DNA from: Methylicorpusculum sp.
GTDB taxonomy: Bacteria > Pseudomonadota > Gammaproteobacteria > Methylococcales > Methylomonadaceae
Assembly: GCF_030651835.1 (NCBI RefSeq)
Contig: NZ_JAUSBX010000062.1
Span: 1 to 64,000, forward strand
DNA length: 64,000 bases
Direction: 5' to 3'
The notes below the pieces were generated by a model. It made no database searches. It was given only the letters and a program-made list of their open reading frames with translations, and was not told the DNA's origin. Of the stretch, positions 27,418 through 36,122 are shown piece after piece. The first letter of the stretch is position 1. Each line of letters starts with the position of its first letter. The position numbers were made by a program, and so were the translations under genes.

Positions 27418-28177
27418 TTGGGGGGTCCCTATGTTTTGTGAGAGTAATGGTTTAAATACTTTGTCATGCAGGCCGGATGAGACGTTAGCGGCAGCGCTGC
27501 ATAGCGGAATTGAAGTATCGTGACACTTTTTTCAGGTTAGAGTGAAAGTGTAGGGTTTTTGGAAATCATTATTGCCAAATATTAAAGTAGCCCCAACTCT
27601 ATTTGCAAATTAATCATTAATTGAAACTATTCAGCGGAGCAACAAAGCTAAGGTGATGCAACGTGTAGGTTAGGTTTGCTTGAAGAATCTAACCCAACAA
27701 TTGAAGCATACAGCTTTCGAAAAGGTCATCTGTTGGCTTTGGGTTGTCGCCTAACCCAAACGGACAGTTTAATTAATTAAACGATATCAATCTTTGTAAG
27801 CAGATTTAAAGCAAGAAAGGTCTGATCCATGACTCTAAAGAAACCCGAATGTATAGCCTATATACCTCAATAGGAGGCGCTCCAGGGAGAGAGGATGGCA
27901 CGGTGAGTATCTTCTTGTTCTGGCTATTCATGCTTTAAGTGACCTGCAGATTAGCATCGATTTGTAATTTCTCGGGTTTTTTGTGAATTTCGTGGCTGAA
28001 ATGATTTTTCCAAGTTTCAAAATTAATCATCATTTTAGTCCATCAAAGTGACAGTTGATACATGATTAAGAGTATTTTTTAAGTGCGGGTGATTAAATCA
28101 GGGTCGAGGCTTAAACCTTGCAATGATTGCAGATTTGTCAAAGCTCCATGGCTTCTGGAGGAGGATTATTGATAGAG
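27418..28177. other. Intergenic region with a repeat and no gene
   Basis: Apart from the repeat at 27624-27700, this A/T-rich gap shows no convincing gene, no tRNA and no clear -24/-12 element for the TPR gene. Several short inverted repeats are present but unremarkable. Confidence 0.5.
27624..27700. repeat. Second dispersed repeat family, copy 1
   Basis: About 77 bp beginning AACTATTCAGCGGAGCAACAAAGC, with a 3' half GTTAGGTT...AACCCAAC that can pair. A related copy lies at 30412-30490. Both are upstream of minus-strand genes (the TPR lipoprotein and a di-heme cytochrome). Confidence 0.65.
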
Positions 28178-28204
28178 CGCCAATGGCAGTGAGTGCCATT
28201 GGCG
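28178..28204 (-). terminator. Perfect 11-bp hairpin after the di-heme cytochrome gene
   Basis: CGCCAATGGCA pairs with TGCCATTGGCG across a 5-base loop, 18 bp beyond the stop codon at 28223. The strong stem lacks a T-run. Confidence 0.6.
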
Positions 28205-28222
28205 TAAGGTGACGCATCCAAA

Positions 28223-30313
28223 TTATGAGGCGATATCGACTATCAGTGATCTGGCTTGCAATTTTAATTCTCTGGCTTTTCTCAGCATGGGGTTCCTGAT
28301 TGTTGGGACTTGTAACAGTGCCGCTGCCGCTTCCAGTTTATAGGCGGCTTCCAATTTATTTACCGCTTCGGGATAGGGTAATAATTGTCCTTCAGTCAGC
28401 ACCTCAATGGCGTCCTCGGTATCCGCCATAGCGAGCTTAACCATTTCTCTTCCGTTTGCGGCATTCAGTTTCATGGCTTGATCCAGCAAATGATTGGAGT
28501 TACGAATATTTTCCAAAGCATTGATGCTTCTCAGAAAGAGGGCAACCGCAACTACTTGCGATGAGCCTATCTTGACTTGGCGATCTTTGCGAGAAGAGGT
28601 GAGGTGTCCGGGAGAATTGTTAAATGCCTCGGTGTTGTAGAAGGCAACGGCCTCTTCTATTGTATTGACGCTGTTATTATGAAAGAAGGGCGCCGTGTCT
28701 GCCGCTTCGACCAATGTGGGTGTGTTAAAACGTCCTTCACCATAGTTACAAGGCGCGTCTTCCTCCTGTTGCGAGCGTAAAAGGCTGCTGCAATCGCCAT
28801 GAGGATCGGTACCGAAGCCGCCGTCCATTGGTGTGTCGGGATCAATCAGGACTGCGGCTTGATCCGCCATCATTTCTACGCCGGTATCACGGGTAGGATT
28901 CCCGTTGGTCGTGGAACTGATTGCGCCAGCATTGGAATGGCAGCCGTTACAGTTAGCTGTTTTACCGAATATCGGTTTCCCTGACGAGTCAACCGGATTT
29001 TCTTTGGTGTCGAATAAAACTTTTCCGCGTTGAACGATTTCTGACTTGAAGGTCATTTTGCTCAAATTCAAGTCTTCACTGCGTCCTAACGACAGCATGT
29101 ACAGCTCAAGTGCGGTTAATTCCGCGTCGGTAGGTAAGCGGAAGTCTTTGCCTGGTTGTCTGTCTAACGTTTTAGGAAAATGCTGAACGACTGCGCCGAT
29201 GGTAAATTCACGCAAGGAACCATTGCCGACTGAGCCATCACCAGACCAGCCCAAGGCGTGTACAAATTCTTCATCTTGTGGAAATTCGCCTTTATTGGCG
29301 ACCAGCTCAGTCGCGATGCTGGTCGATAGTGCCAGTAAATGAGGGACACTGCGCATAACGCCGGGCTTGTCAAATCCATCGATATTGCTCAGCACCAAGC
29401 CCATTTCCCGCATCAGTCTGGGTTTCTCTAAATCCTTGAGAGCGGGTCGGGTTTCGGCAATAAACAAAGGGTCATTTTTAGGCAGCTTGGCAATATATTT
29501 GGGATCGATGGTATGGTTGTTATCCAGTCTATGGCAGGTAACGCAAGTGCGGCCGTTGCCATTGAAGGTTTCATTGATGAATAATCGGCGTCCTTCAGCG
29601 ATTTCTGCGCCGAGTACGCTGGCCAGGTTGGTTTGTGTTGGATTGGCTGCCTGCGCGGATTTGGGTAATAGAAACTCAAAAGGTATCTGTGAATTAGGTT
29701 TTGAAATGACTTCGCCCACTTGAGTCAAAGCCCATAGCTTGTCTGAATAATACAGGCGTTGTAATGCGCCAGGTGCGCCACTGATGACAATTGCTTGATC
29801 CGGTTTCATGCCGGAGGGTGTGATGGCCAGCATATCTATTTTAAAATTTTGCAGCTCATCGTGTTTTAAGTGAGTAATCAACTCGGCAGAGTTACCCTTG
29901 TGGTTGAGCTCTCCAACCCGGTAATAGCCGTCAGCAAGTTCGGGTTTTACTGTCTGTTGGTCGCCCTCCTTATTATCGACTAGCCATAGGTCATAGCTTT
30001 TGTTATCGAGCCCATTCACCTGGACGGATATATCGCCTTTCATGAGATCCAGTTTGAACAGTCCTCGCGCTGATGTTGTCTTCGTCGAAAAAATGCGAGA
30101 GTAAGCTAATGGGATTTTAAGTGTCGTAGGGCTGCCGCCACTCGCTTCGTACTTACTTTTCCACTGACTGTATATTGTGCTTAACGCGTCTTGATTGCCA
30201 TGTCCGAGCACCGGTTCATCACTGAATTCAGGTGAAGATTGAAAAGACATAAATGCAGTGATACTGAGGAGGGTCAATACGCCTGTTAGTGTGTATGCTT
30301 TTTTTTTATTCAT
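28223..30313 (-). CDS. Di-heme cytochrome c (MauG/CcpA-like) with N-terminal extra domain
   Basis: 696 residues from the ATG at 30313, preferred to an upstream TTG. The N terminus is a signal or anchor helix (AYTLTGVLTLLSITAFMSF). Residues ~70-190 form a beta-rich domain (GLFKLDLMKGDISVQVNGLDNKSYDLWLVDN...) that reminds me of the extracytoplasmic part of anti-sigma-K factors. The C-terminal part has two heme sites, CVTCH (Cys257) and CNGCH (Cys455), in a MauG/cytochrome-peroxidase framework (FNTPTLVEAADTAPFFHNNS). It should act in the periplasm. The substrate is unknown: peroxide or a protein or copper-related target are possible. A sigma-54-like site and CATATG element lie upstream. Confidence 0.8.
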   Translation of the reverse strand: MNKKKAYTLTGVLTLLSITAFMSFQSSPEFSDEPVLGHGNQDALSTIYSQWKSKYEASGGSPTTLKIPLAYSRIFSTKTTSARGLFKLDLMKGDISVQVNGLDNKSYDLWLVDNKEGDQQTVKPELADGYYRVGELNHKGNSAELITHLKHDELQNFKIDMLAITPSGMKPDQAIVISGAPGALQRLYYSDKLWALTQVGEVISKPNSQIPFEFLLPKSAQAANPTQTNLASVLGAEIAEGRRLFINETFNGNGRTCVTCHRLDNNHTIDPKYIAKLPKNDPLFIAETRPALKDLEKPRLMREMGLVLSNIDGFDKPGVMRSVPHLLALSTSIATELVANKGEFPQDEEFVHALGWSGDGSVGNGSLREFTIGAVVQHFPKTLDRQPGKDFRLPTDAELTALELYMLSLGRSEDLNLSKMTFKSEIVQRGKVLFDTKENPVDSSGKPIFGKTANCNGCHSNAGAISSTTNGNPTRDTGVEMMADQAAVLIDPDTPMDGGFGTDPHGDCSSLLRSQQEEDAPCNYGEGRFNTPTLVEAADTAPFFHNNSVNTIEEAVAFYNTEAFNNSPGHLTSSRKDRQVKIGSSQVVAVALFLRSINALENIRNSNHLLDQAMKLNAANGREMVKLAMADTEDAIEVLTEGQLLPYPEAVNKLEAAYKLEAAAALLQVPTIRNPMLRKARELKLQARSLIVDIAS

Positions 30314-30411
30314 GCTTAAATAATCTGGGTCTGGAAGGTGAATAGGGAAACTCAATAATTAGACTTATTCAGTGCTTTACGGAAGTCGTCAAATTGAGTG
30401 CTTAAAATTAG

Positions 30412-30490
30412 TAACTATTCAGCGAAGCAACAAAGCCAATGTCATGTACCGTGAAGGCTGGGTTGGCTCGCAGAGCCTAACTCCGAATAA
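30412..30490. repeat. Second dispersed repeat family, copy 2
   Basis: AACTATTCAGCGAAGCAACAAAGC opens this copy, and GGCTGGGTTGGC...GCCTAAC closes it. It matches the copy at 27624 over about 77 bp with scattered differences. It lies inside the predicted leader of the cytochrome gene, between its sigma-54-type promoter and its start codon. Confidence 0.65.
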
Positions 30491-30517
30491 TTATTAAAAT
30501 TCTTTGGGATAACACTT

Positions 30518-30533
30518 AGCAAAATTGTGGCCA
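30518..30533 (-). promoter_or_regulatory. Sigma-54-type promoter of the di-heme cytochrome gene
   Basis: The minus strand reads TGGCCACAATTTTGCT, with GG-N10-GC and TTGC. The predicted start is near 30507, giving a 190-base leader. The -24 element departs from TGGCAC. Confidence 0.5.
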
Positions 30534-30633
30534 TTATAGAAAAACAGCCTTATAAACCATATGGTTACTGATTTAACTGTAACGTTTACGAGTGTTTTTT
30601 GAAGTGGAGGGATAAGCTTTTTTATGCAACAGG

Positions 30634-30656
30634 GCATATGACACAGGGCGCTGTGT
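30634..30656. promoter_or_regulatory. CATATG-type upstream site plus ACACAG/CTGTGT palindrome
   Basis: GCATATGACACAG (from 30634) resembles the GTCATATGAC element. It overlaps a second inverted repeat, ACACAG-GGCG-CTGTGT (30641-30656). It lies about 100 bp upstream of the sigma-54-type promoter. Confidence 0.45.
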
Positions 30657-30898
30657 TATTTAACCTATTTTAATTTTTTATGCGCTGTAAATTAAGCGAT
30701 TGAATGAGAGATTTTTATGCGTTTATCTTGAAAAAAGCGTACAGGGCGGAATAAGGGCTTGGCTGACTGTCTCAGCACTATTCAGAATCTGGGGTCCACT
30801 TTAAGGTTCACATACTCGCTTACGCAGAAGGGGATGCACATTTAAACTGGCGCCGCGCCAAAGCCTAAGTTAGATAGGGCGGATGCTTTGCGATGGCA

Positions 30899-32392
30899 TT
30901 AACCAAACAGTTGATTTTGATCTTGTCTGAGTTGAGCAATATTTTCTTCAGGGAAGTAAAACTGGTTTTTAAATATCCTATTCATGACGGCCATAATTTG
31001 ACGAAATTTGTAGGCGTTATGATGCGATTCACCTTTCTGTTCTGAGGCCCGCCAACTTTGTTCATCAGATATTCTGATTTCAACACCTAAGGTATGTTGC
31101 TGGGTAATTTTGTTGATTTGATTTCTTCTCGCGTACAAAGGTGTTCCGGGGACCAGAATTTCATGCGTATCGGCTTTTCTATGGATGGGCAAGGAGAACG
31201 TTATTTTGCATTGGAATTTTCTATGGCCTTGCGATGAGTGCTCGTTTTTTGCGGCATTGACACTCAGCGCTTCATAGAATGCTCGTGCCTGGGTTGCCAG
31301 TTCTTCTTCATCCGGCTCATCCTGCCGGCCGGCACTTCTGGATAAACTGATCATCAGTTTTCTAACCGCTTCTTTCATGCTGGCTGGCGTATCGAACAGA
31401 GTTTGTGTAATCGAATGGGATGCCGTATTTTCCTGCAATATAACGCCTCTTTTCTGTAGTGCATGAAAGAGTTTCAACGTATCGTTTTTATCCTTGAGAA
31501 TAAAGGTTAGCGCCAAAATATCCCGGATGTCATAGGCTTCGCCCTCTAAGTCTTTGCCCAATTTTGTGAACATGCTTTCCGGACTTTTCAAGCGGGCTTT
31601 GATCTCGATGATTTTTACTCTGACGCCATCACCGCTGTCGAACACGACGTAACCATGATTTTTATGATGGCAAATGGATTCGTTTAATTTATGGAAAAAA
31701 GTGGATATTTTAACGAATGCATTCTGCGCGGATTCGCATTCGGGTATATGGCGGGGATTTTCCCAGTCATAAATGAATAAATCATCCAGACTTTGTTTTT
31801 CGCTTTCCAAAAAAAAGCCTAATTGAGCAAAGTCATTGATATCCTGACTGTCTTCCTCAACCGATTTGATTAAATGACACATTTTCAGCAAGGCACAGGC
31901 GCTTGCCTGCCAATGTTTCGGGACCTCCATGTTCCGGTCATGATAACCATGGAATACCTTAGGGTATTTGCCCGAAGAGGCTAACAGAAAGAGATGTCTG
32001 GGGTCTTCAAGTGTTAAGTGTTGAAAATCAGGATCATTTAACGTTAATTCAAATTGACCGATGGTTTGAAGGCATTGTCGGTAAATTGCCAAATTAGCAC
32101 CCGCCTTTTCACAAAGCGCGTTCAACTGATTTTTCACAAAAGGAAACATCCAATTGAAAAAATACTTATATGTTTGTTTGATGTATTGAGTGGCCCTGAT
32201 TTTTTCACTGGCTTGCAGTTCATCATTGTTTACCGTATCAAACCCCCTGTTGCCCATCATTTTGGCGGCTTGTTTCAGAGCTATTGAATAATCCTTTGCC
32301 GGCAACAATAGATAGGGCGTCATCTCGGTTCTATCCAGGATGGAACCGAATATTTCATGATGCAGTTCGTGGCTTGATGGTGTGTCATCCAT
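30899..32392 (-). CDS. RelA/SpoT-like TIGR04552-type protein in an alpha-glucan operon
   Basis: 497 residues, cytoplasmic. The central segment IIEIKARLKSPESMFTKLG...EGEAYDIRDILALTFILKDKNDTLKLFHAL (about 260-310) resembles the RelA/SpoT nucleotidyltransferase core (R-x-K-x-P-E-S, then DIRD-type). Later HRKFQCKITFSLP and LGVEIRISDEQSW look like the rest of such a fold. I recall the family as TIGR04552/TIGR04562 without a known function. It is the last gene of a DUF4912-GH57-this operon, 24 bp after GH57. It could make or bind a guanosine-type signal linked to glycogen metabolism. Whether it is catalytic is uncertain. Confidence 0.6.
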   Translation of the reverse strand: MDDTPSSHELHHEIFGSILDRTEMTPYLLLPAKDYSIALKQAAKMMGNRGFDTVNNDELQASEKIRATQYIKQTYKYFFNWMFPFVKNQLNALCEKAGANLAIYRQCLQTIGQFELTLNDPDFQHLTLEDPRHLFLLASSGKYPKVFHGYHDRNMEVPKHWQASACALLKMCHLIKSVEEDSQDINDFAQLGFFLESEKQSLDDLFIYDWENPRHIPECESAQNAFVKISTFFHKLNESICHHKNHGYVVFDSGDGVRVKIIEIKARLKSPESMFTKLGKDLEGEAYDIRDILALTFILKDKNDTLKLFHALQKRGVILQENTASHSITQTLFDTPASMKEAVRKLMISLSRSAGRQDEPDEEELATQARAFYEALSVNAAKNEHSSQGHRKFQCKITFSLPIHRKADTHEILVPGTPLYARRNQINKITQQHTLGVEIRISDEQSWRASEQKGESHHNAYKFRQIMAVMNRIFKNQFYFPEENIAQLRQDQNQLFG

Positions 32393-32416
32393 AGGGTTTG
32401 CCTGTCCGTCTCCGGA

Positions 32417-34030
32417 TTAATAGGGGGTTGTATTGTTTTTCTTAGGGCAGAACGATCTGAAATTAATGTTCGGAAACAGATTGTCCATGGTTTCCAATGC
32501 GATAAGATAGCGTTCGTCAATACGATTTTTGCGAATACTGTCATGAAGATAATTAAATCGTGCCAAGTGATCTGTAATGCGTTTGTTAGCGTATTCGACA
32601 GCGGTACCCGATTTCATGATAAACGGCCAGTCCGACGCTTGGGCCAGCAGCACCGATCTTGCGGCTTGATTTAATGTTCTCTCTTGTAAATTGTCCACGG
32701 TGAGACGGGAAAGGTCACAGGCCAATCTTTCCATCTGGGCTTGGGCTTTAGAAAGGAACGGATAGATCCAGTCATTTGTCTCGTTAATCCAGTATTCGGA
32801 ATAGCCGTGTTCACCCCATGATGATGCTTTTGGCGTAATGTCATGGCTAGCCGGAAATTGTTCCAAATAAGGCTGACAGCTGATTGTTTTCAATCCGTAA
32901 GCAGGGTGATCAGCCAGGCGTAAAACTTGTTCAAGCCAATAAGGCCCTTCAAACCACCAATGTCCGAACAGCTCTGCGTCAAAAGGTGCGACGATGATCG
33001 GCGGTGTTGCTGTTTCATCCGTCAGAGCATCGATTTGCTCTTGTTTTTGCTGGATAAAGTGTTGAGCATGACAATAGGCCTGATTAAGCGCCTGCTTAGG
33101 GTCGTACAACTCTTTTTCGTTGTCTTTTCCCGTAATGCGAAAGTATTTGATGCCGGTTTGGATGCGGGTAATGCCATCCAAAATATAAGGCCCTAGATAC
33201 TCTAAATCCAGATCAAAGCCAATATCTCGATAATATTCACGATAAGCAAAATCTCCAGGATAGCCTTCCTGAGCACTCCAAACCTGTTTTGAAGAGGCCG
33301 GGTCTCTGCCAAAAACTGATATTCCGTTATTTAAACTGTGTGCAGAATAGACCGTCTGTTTGATTGAATGATCACTGGATGACAAACTGTGGCTGTCGAC
33401 AAAAAAATAAGTAATACCGGCTTCTTTCAAAGGGTCTTCAAGGCCCGGATAATACCCGCATTCGGGTAGCCAGAAGCCAGTCGGTGCAAAACCAAAATGA
33501 GTTTTAAAAGTGTCAATGCCGACATTTATCTGATTGCGGACAGCGGTTTCACTGGTATTCAGCAAAGGAAGATAGCCGTGTGTGGCTGCGGTGGTGATCA
33601 ATTCCAAATTACCCAGCGAATGGTGCCGTTTAAACTGCTTGAGCAGATCACCTTGATAACGATCTTGATAATCGGAACAAGATTTGACAAAGAATCGTCG
33701 GTACAGACGGGCCAGCTTTTGGTATTCGGGCTGGCTGCGGGTTCTGATAATTTCTTTTTCGGCCAGCTCTATCTGTCGGTGTAAAAACTCAAGATACCGT
33801 GACTGCAACAACGCATCGCTGAGCATGGATATCAATGTAGGCGATAAAGAGAGCGTCAGTTGATAATTAATCCGGTCTTTTTCTAATCGTTCTAAAACAT
33901 TTAATAAAGGCAGATAGCATTCTGTAATGGCTTCGAATAACCAGTTTTCTTCGAAAAAACTGTCGTATTCCGGATGGCGCACAAAAGGCAGATGTGCGTG
34001 AAGAATGATGCTCAAGTATCCTTTTTTCAT
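32417..34030 (-). CDS. Glycoside hydrolase family 57 alpha-glucan branching-type enzyme
   Basis: 537 residues. The N terminus MKKGYLSIILHAHLPFVRHPE is the first GH57 motif. The catalytic Glu190 is in WLPECGYYPG and the catalytic Asp351 in PIIVAPFDAELFGHWWFEG. The C-terminal helical part (SSWGEHGYSEYWINETNDWIYP) is the DUF1957 type. Members of this group make alpha-1,6 branches in glycogen-like glucans (GlgB-like activity) in the cytoplasm. It is preceded by a DUF4912 gene 10 bp upstream, a known neighbour of GH57. No glgA/glgC lies in the window. Confidence 0.9.
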   Translation of the reverse strand: MKKGYLSIILHAHLPFVRHPEYDSFFEENWLFEAITECYLPLLNVLERLEKDRINYQLTLSLSPTLISMLSDALLQSRYLEFLHRQIELAEKEIIRTRSQPEYQKLARLYRRFFVKSCSDYQDRYQGDLLKQFKRHHSLGNLELITTAATHGYLPLLNTSETAVRNQINVGIDTFKTHFGFAPTGFWLPECGYYPGLEDPLKEAGITYFFVDSHSLSSSDHSIKQTVYSAHSLNNGISVFGRDPASSKQVWSAQEGYPGDFAYREYYRDIGFDLDLEYLGPYILDGITRIQTGIKYFRITGKDNEKELYDPKQALNQAYCHAQHFIQQKQEQIDALTDETATPPIIVAPFDAELFGHWWFEGPYWLEQVLRLADHPAYGLKTISCQPYLEQFPASHDITPKASSWGEHGYSEYWINETNDWIYPFLSKAQAQMERLACDLSRLTVDNLQERTLNQAARSVLLAQASDWPFIMKSGTAVEYANKRITDHLARFNYLHDSIRKNRIDERYLIALETMDNLFPNINFRSFCPKKNNTTPY

Positions 34031-34040
34031 GTCCTGTTAA

Positions 34041-34964
34041 TCAATGTAATTCAAAAATAAAATGTTCAGAGCGGGTCTGGGAAAAAGATGAAAATGTCTC
34101 GTTAGTGTGCTGTTTGTCCACTTGATTTGCTTCCAGCAGCGCTCTCATTTTTGTGAAAAACAGATGTTCATACTGAGTTTTCTTATCGATAAAAACAAAA
34201 GGCGTATTCGTTGAATAATGATCTGTATTTAAGCTTGGTTTTTCATGAGTTTGTTTGTACTCAGCTAAATCGGCATGATGCGTATTTACATGAATAGCAG
34301 AGTGCCCATTTTCAGGCGGTATCTGGACAATATTGGATTCAGCGACGGTATGCAGCGAGTGACTGGGACCTTTTTCTCCAATAACGGCGGTATAGGCTGT
34401 GTCGGAGATTGGAATCCGGATTCTTTGGCTGTTTTGATGTTGGGGGAGTGGGGTGTCAAAAAATAAGTTGGAATTGTTAAAAGTAATCGAATTATCGGGC
34501 AGCCAGTAAATTCTCAACGTTAGATGCGGCGTGTTGATCGTGTTTGTTGGCGCATTTTGTTGTGCGGGTTCAACAGACCATACCGCATGGACATGATGGG
34601 GATCGACAGGCATGAGTAACAGCTCTGGTTTATCAGTGCTGCGTGAGGGAGCAAAATCCCGGCTGACGGCCTGGCTGATTTCCAGCAACTCATTGGACGG
34701 TAATTTTAATTCGGGGCCGGTTGTTGAACGGGCAAGCTTACGGTTGGATGGATTGGTTCGGGTGCCATTATTGATCCGATCATTCGATACGATTTCTGAC
34801 CGGTCCGGTGAAAATGTTTGGCTGATTTGCCGGCTGATATCAAGCATCTCTTCTTGTGACAGATTGACCGTGGAATCGAGTCCTGATTGAGAAAGTGTCA
34901 TCACCCGCCTTTGGTAGTTATTTAAGTCATCCAAGTTAGGTTGTATTTTATCGATTAAAAACAT
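34041..34964 (-). CDS. DUF4912 domain protein
   Basis: 307 residues with no signal peptide. A helical N terminus contains two ISR/ISQ segments with similar motifs: EEMLDISRQISQTFSPDRS and NELLEISQAVSRDFAPSRS, an internal duplication. The DUF4912 core follows: ELLLMPVDPHHVHAVWSVEP (about residues 118-137) with a beta-sandwich and RIRIP / YTAVIGEKG. DUF4912 proteins accompany GH57 and starch-type enzymes and may bind glucans. It is the first gene of the operon. Confidence 0.75.
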   Translation of the reverse strand: MFLIDKIQPNLDDLNNYQRRVMTLSQSGLDSTVNLSQEEMLDISRQISQTFSPDRSEIVSNDRINNGTRTNPSNRKLARSTTGPELKLPSNELLEISQAVSRDFAPSRSTDKPELLLMPVDPHHVHAVWSVEPAQQNAPTNTINTPHLTLRIYWLPDNSITFNNSNLFFDTPLPQHQNSQRIRIPISDTAYTAVIGEKGPSHSLHTVAESNIVQIPPENGHSAIHVNTHHADLAEYKQTHEKPSLNTDHYSTNTPFVFIDKKTQYEHLFFTKMRALLEANQVDKQHTNETFSSFSQTRSEHFIFELH

Positions 34965-35302
34965 GGGATGCGAGAAGTAACAGACAAATTAACATTCTAC
35001 CCAGAGTAATCCGTTCTAAAAGCATTACCCGGCATGATTGAAAATCTTATGAAACAGGAATTTTTCAATTTTATTCATAACCGTGTCGTTTGAACGAAGA
35101 ATGGAAACATAGAGGTAAGCGATAGCTTGAAATGAGCCGCTAGTTGAAAATAGGATGATATAAAAGATTCTATGAGTTTCTTAAAACACTAACCTTAGCT
35201 GATAATTTTTGCAAGGTAATTGAAAGCTTTTGCTGAAACGCTGACGGCGCAATTAATTAAAATTGTTTTTGATCAGTAAACAATCTATCAATTTATGACG
35301 TG

Positions 35303-35353
35303 TTGCTAACTTTGACTTACGTACTTATAGTTTAATCTGTGTTTTCAAACACA
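35303..35353 (+). promoter_or_regulatory. Candidate promoter and operator for a small membrane protein gene
   Basis: TTGCTA, 17 bases, TATAGT gives a sigma-70-like promoter. A perfect palindrome TGTGTTT-TC-AAACACA (35338-35353) sits at the predicted start site, in the position of a repressor site. The rest of 34.97-35.38 kb is unremarkable. Confidence 0.4.
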
Positions 35354-35379
35354 TAGTGTAAAACTACCATGAGGATTAA

Positions 35380-35544
35380 ATGATGAGTTATAACAAATAT
35401 GAAGTTATTATTGGTTTGATGTTTTTTACAGGGATTTTTGCATTTATTTCAGGCCAATTTATTATTTCAACTGTTCTGTTTGCAACATCAGCGATATATA
35501 GCAACATTATTATGTCTCGCAGGCTTCGATCTCAAAAAAAATAA
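35380..35544 (+). CDS. Small two-helix membrane protein, 54 residues
   Basis: The frame opens ATGATGAGTTATAACAAATA and has GAGG with 5 bases before the ATG. It encodes two hydrophobic helices (VIIGLMFFTGIFAFISGQF and IISTVLFATSAIYSNIIM) and a basic tail RRLRSQKK. A clean terminator follows 72 bp later and a candidate promoter precedes it. I do not recognise the family. A toxin-like or regulatory small membrane protein is possible but unproven. Confidence 0.6.
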   Translation: MMSYNKYEVIIGLMFFTGIFAFISGQFIISTVLFATSAIYSNIIMSRRLRSQKK

Positions 35545-36122
35545 TGAGTATCAAAAGTTGGAACAACTATTTTGCTTATAAAACACATGTATTATTTTAT
35601 TTTTAACACCTTAATTCCCGCAAAACTTTGTTGCGGGAGTTTTTTCTTGGAAGCAAAATTTAATTTATAAATGTGTCATGTTTTAAAATTCTGACACAAG
35701 AGATGATGCTTCTTTTCTTTCTTTCCTGCCCAACTCAACGAGATTTCAGATTAAATCCAGCAAAGAAACTGGATTTTATTTTTTCGTATCACGGTTCTCA
35801 TTTATCGATTTAAATTTCAAATAAACTTATTTCATATTTTTACGTATGGTAAAAGGAAATAAGCGCTAAGGTTAAATGTTTTTTATAGCCTGTTAAGGTG
35901 AATTCAGACTACAGTTGATGGTTTGTGCTGTCGCAGTTCGTGGCCAATGGATTCAGGCTTGAAATATCGGGGGGATTTAGGCCGCTAAACTGTCAAGGCT
36001 AGAGATTTTGCATATCCTTATGATATTGGCCATATTGAGGCTTTATTTCAGTAACAATTGATTCAATCGTATATCAACGTTCAGTTGCCATAACATTTTT
36101 TTGTAAGACGGATCGCTATCAC
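35545..36122. other. Intergenic region before the diguanylate cyclase gene
   Basis: Apart from the terminator at 35617, I see no gene. TGTGTCA (about 35672) and TGACACA (about 35692) form a distant inverted repeat. A weak sigma-54-like match, TGGCCATATTGAGGCT, occurs near 36027. Confidence 0.4.
35617..35645 (+). terminator. Rho-independent terminator of the small membrane protein gene
   Basis: CCCGCAA/TTGCGGG with a 7-base loop followed by a T-run. Confidence 0.85.

Noticed and set aside
27418-28222. CRISPR-like or riboswitch-like structure in the gap upstream of the TPR gene
   Set aside because: Only the dispersed repeat was found; no regular spacing and no GEMM-type parts.
36027-36042. 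Possible sigma-54 site before the diguanylate cyclase gene
   Set aside because: The spacing fits but -12 reads AGGC and no CATATG element precedes it, so it is too weak to call.
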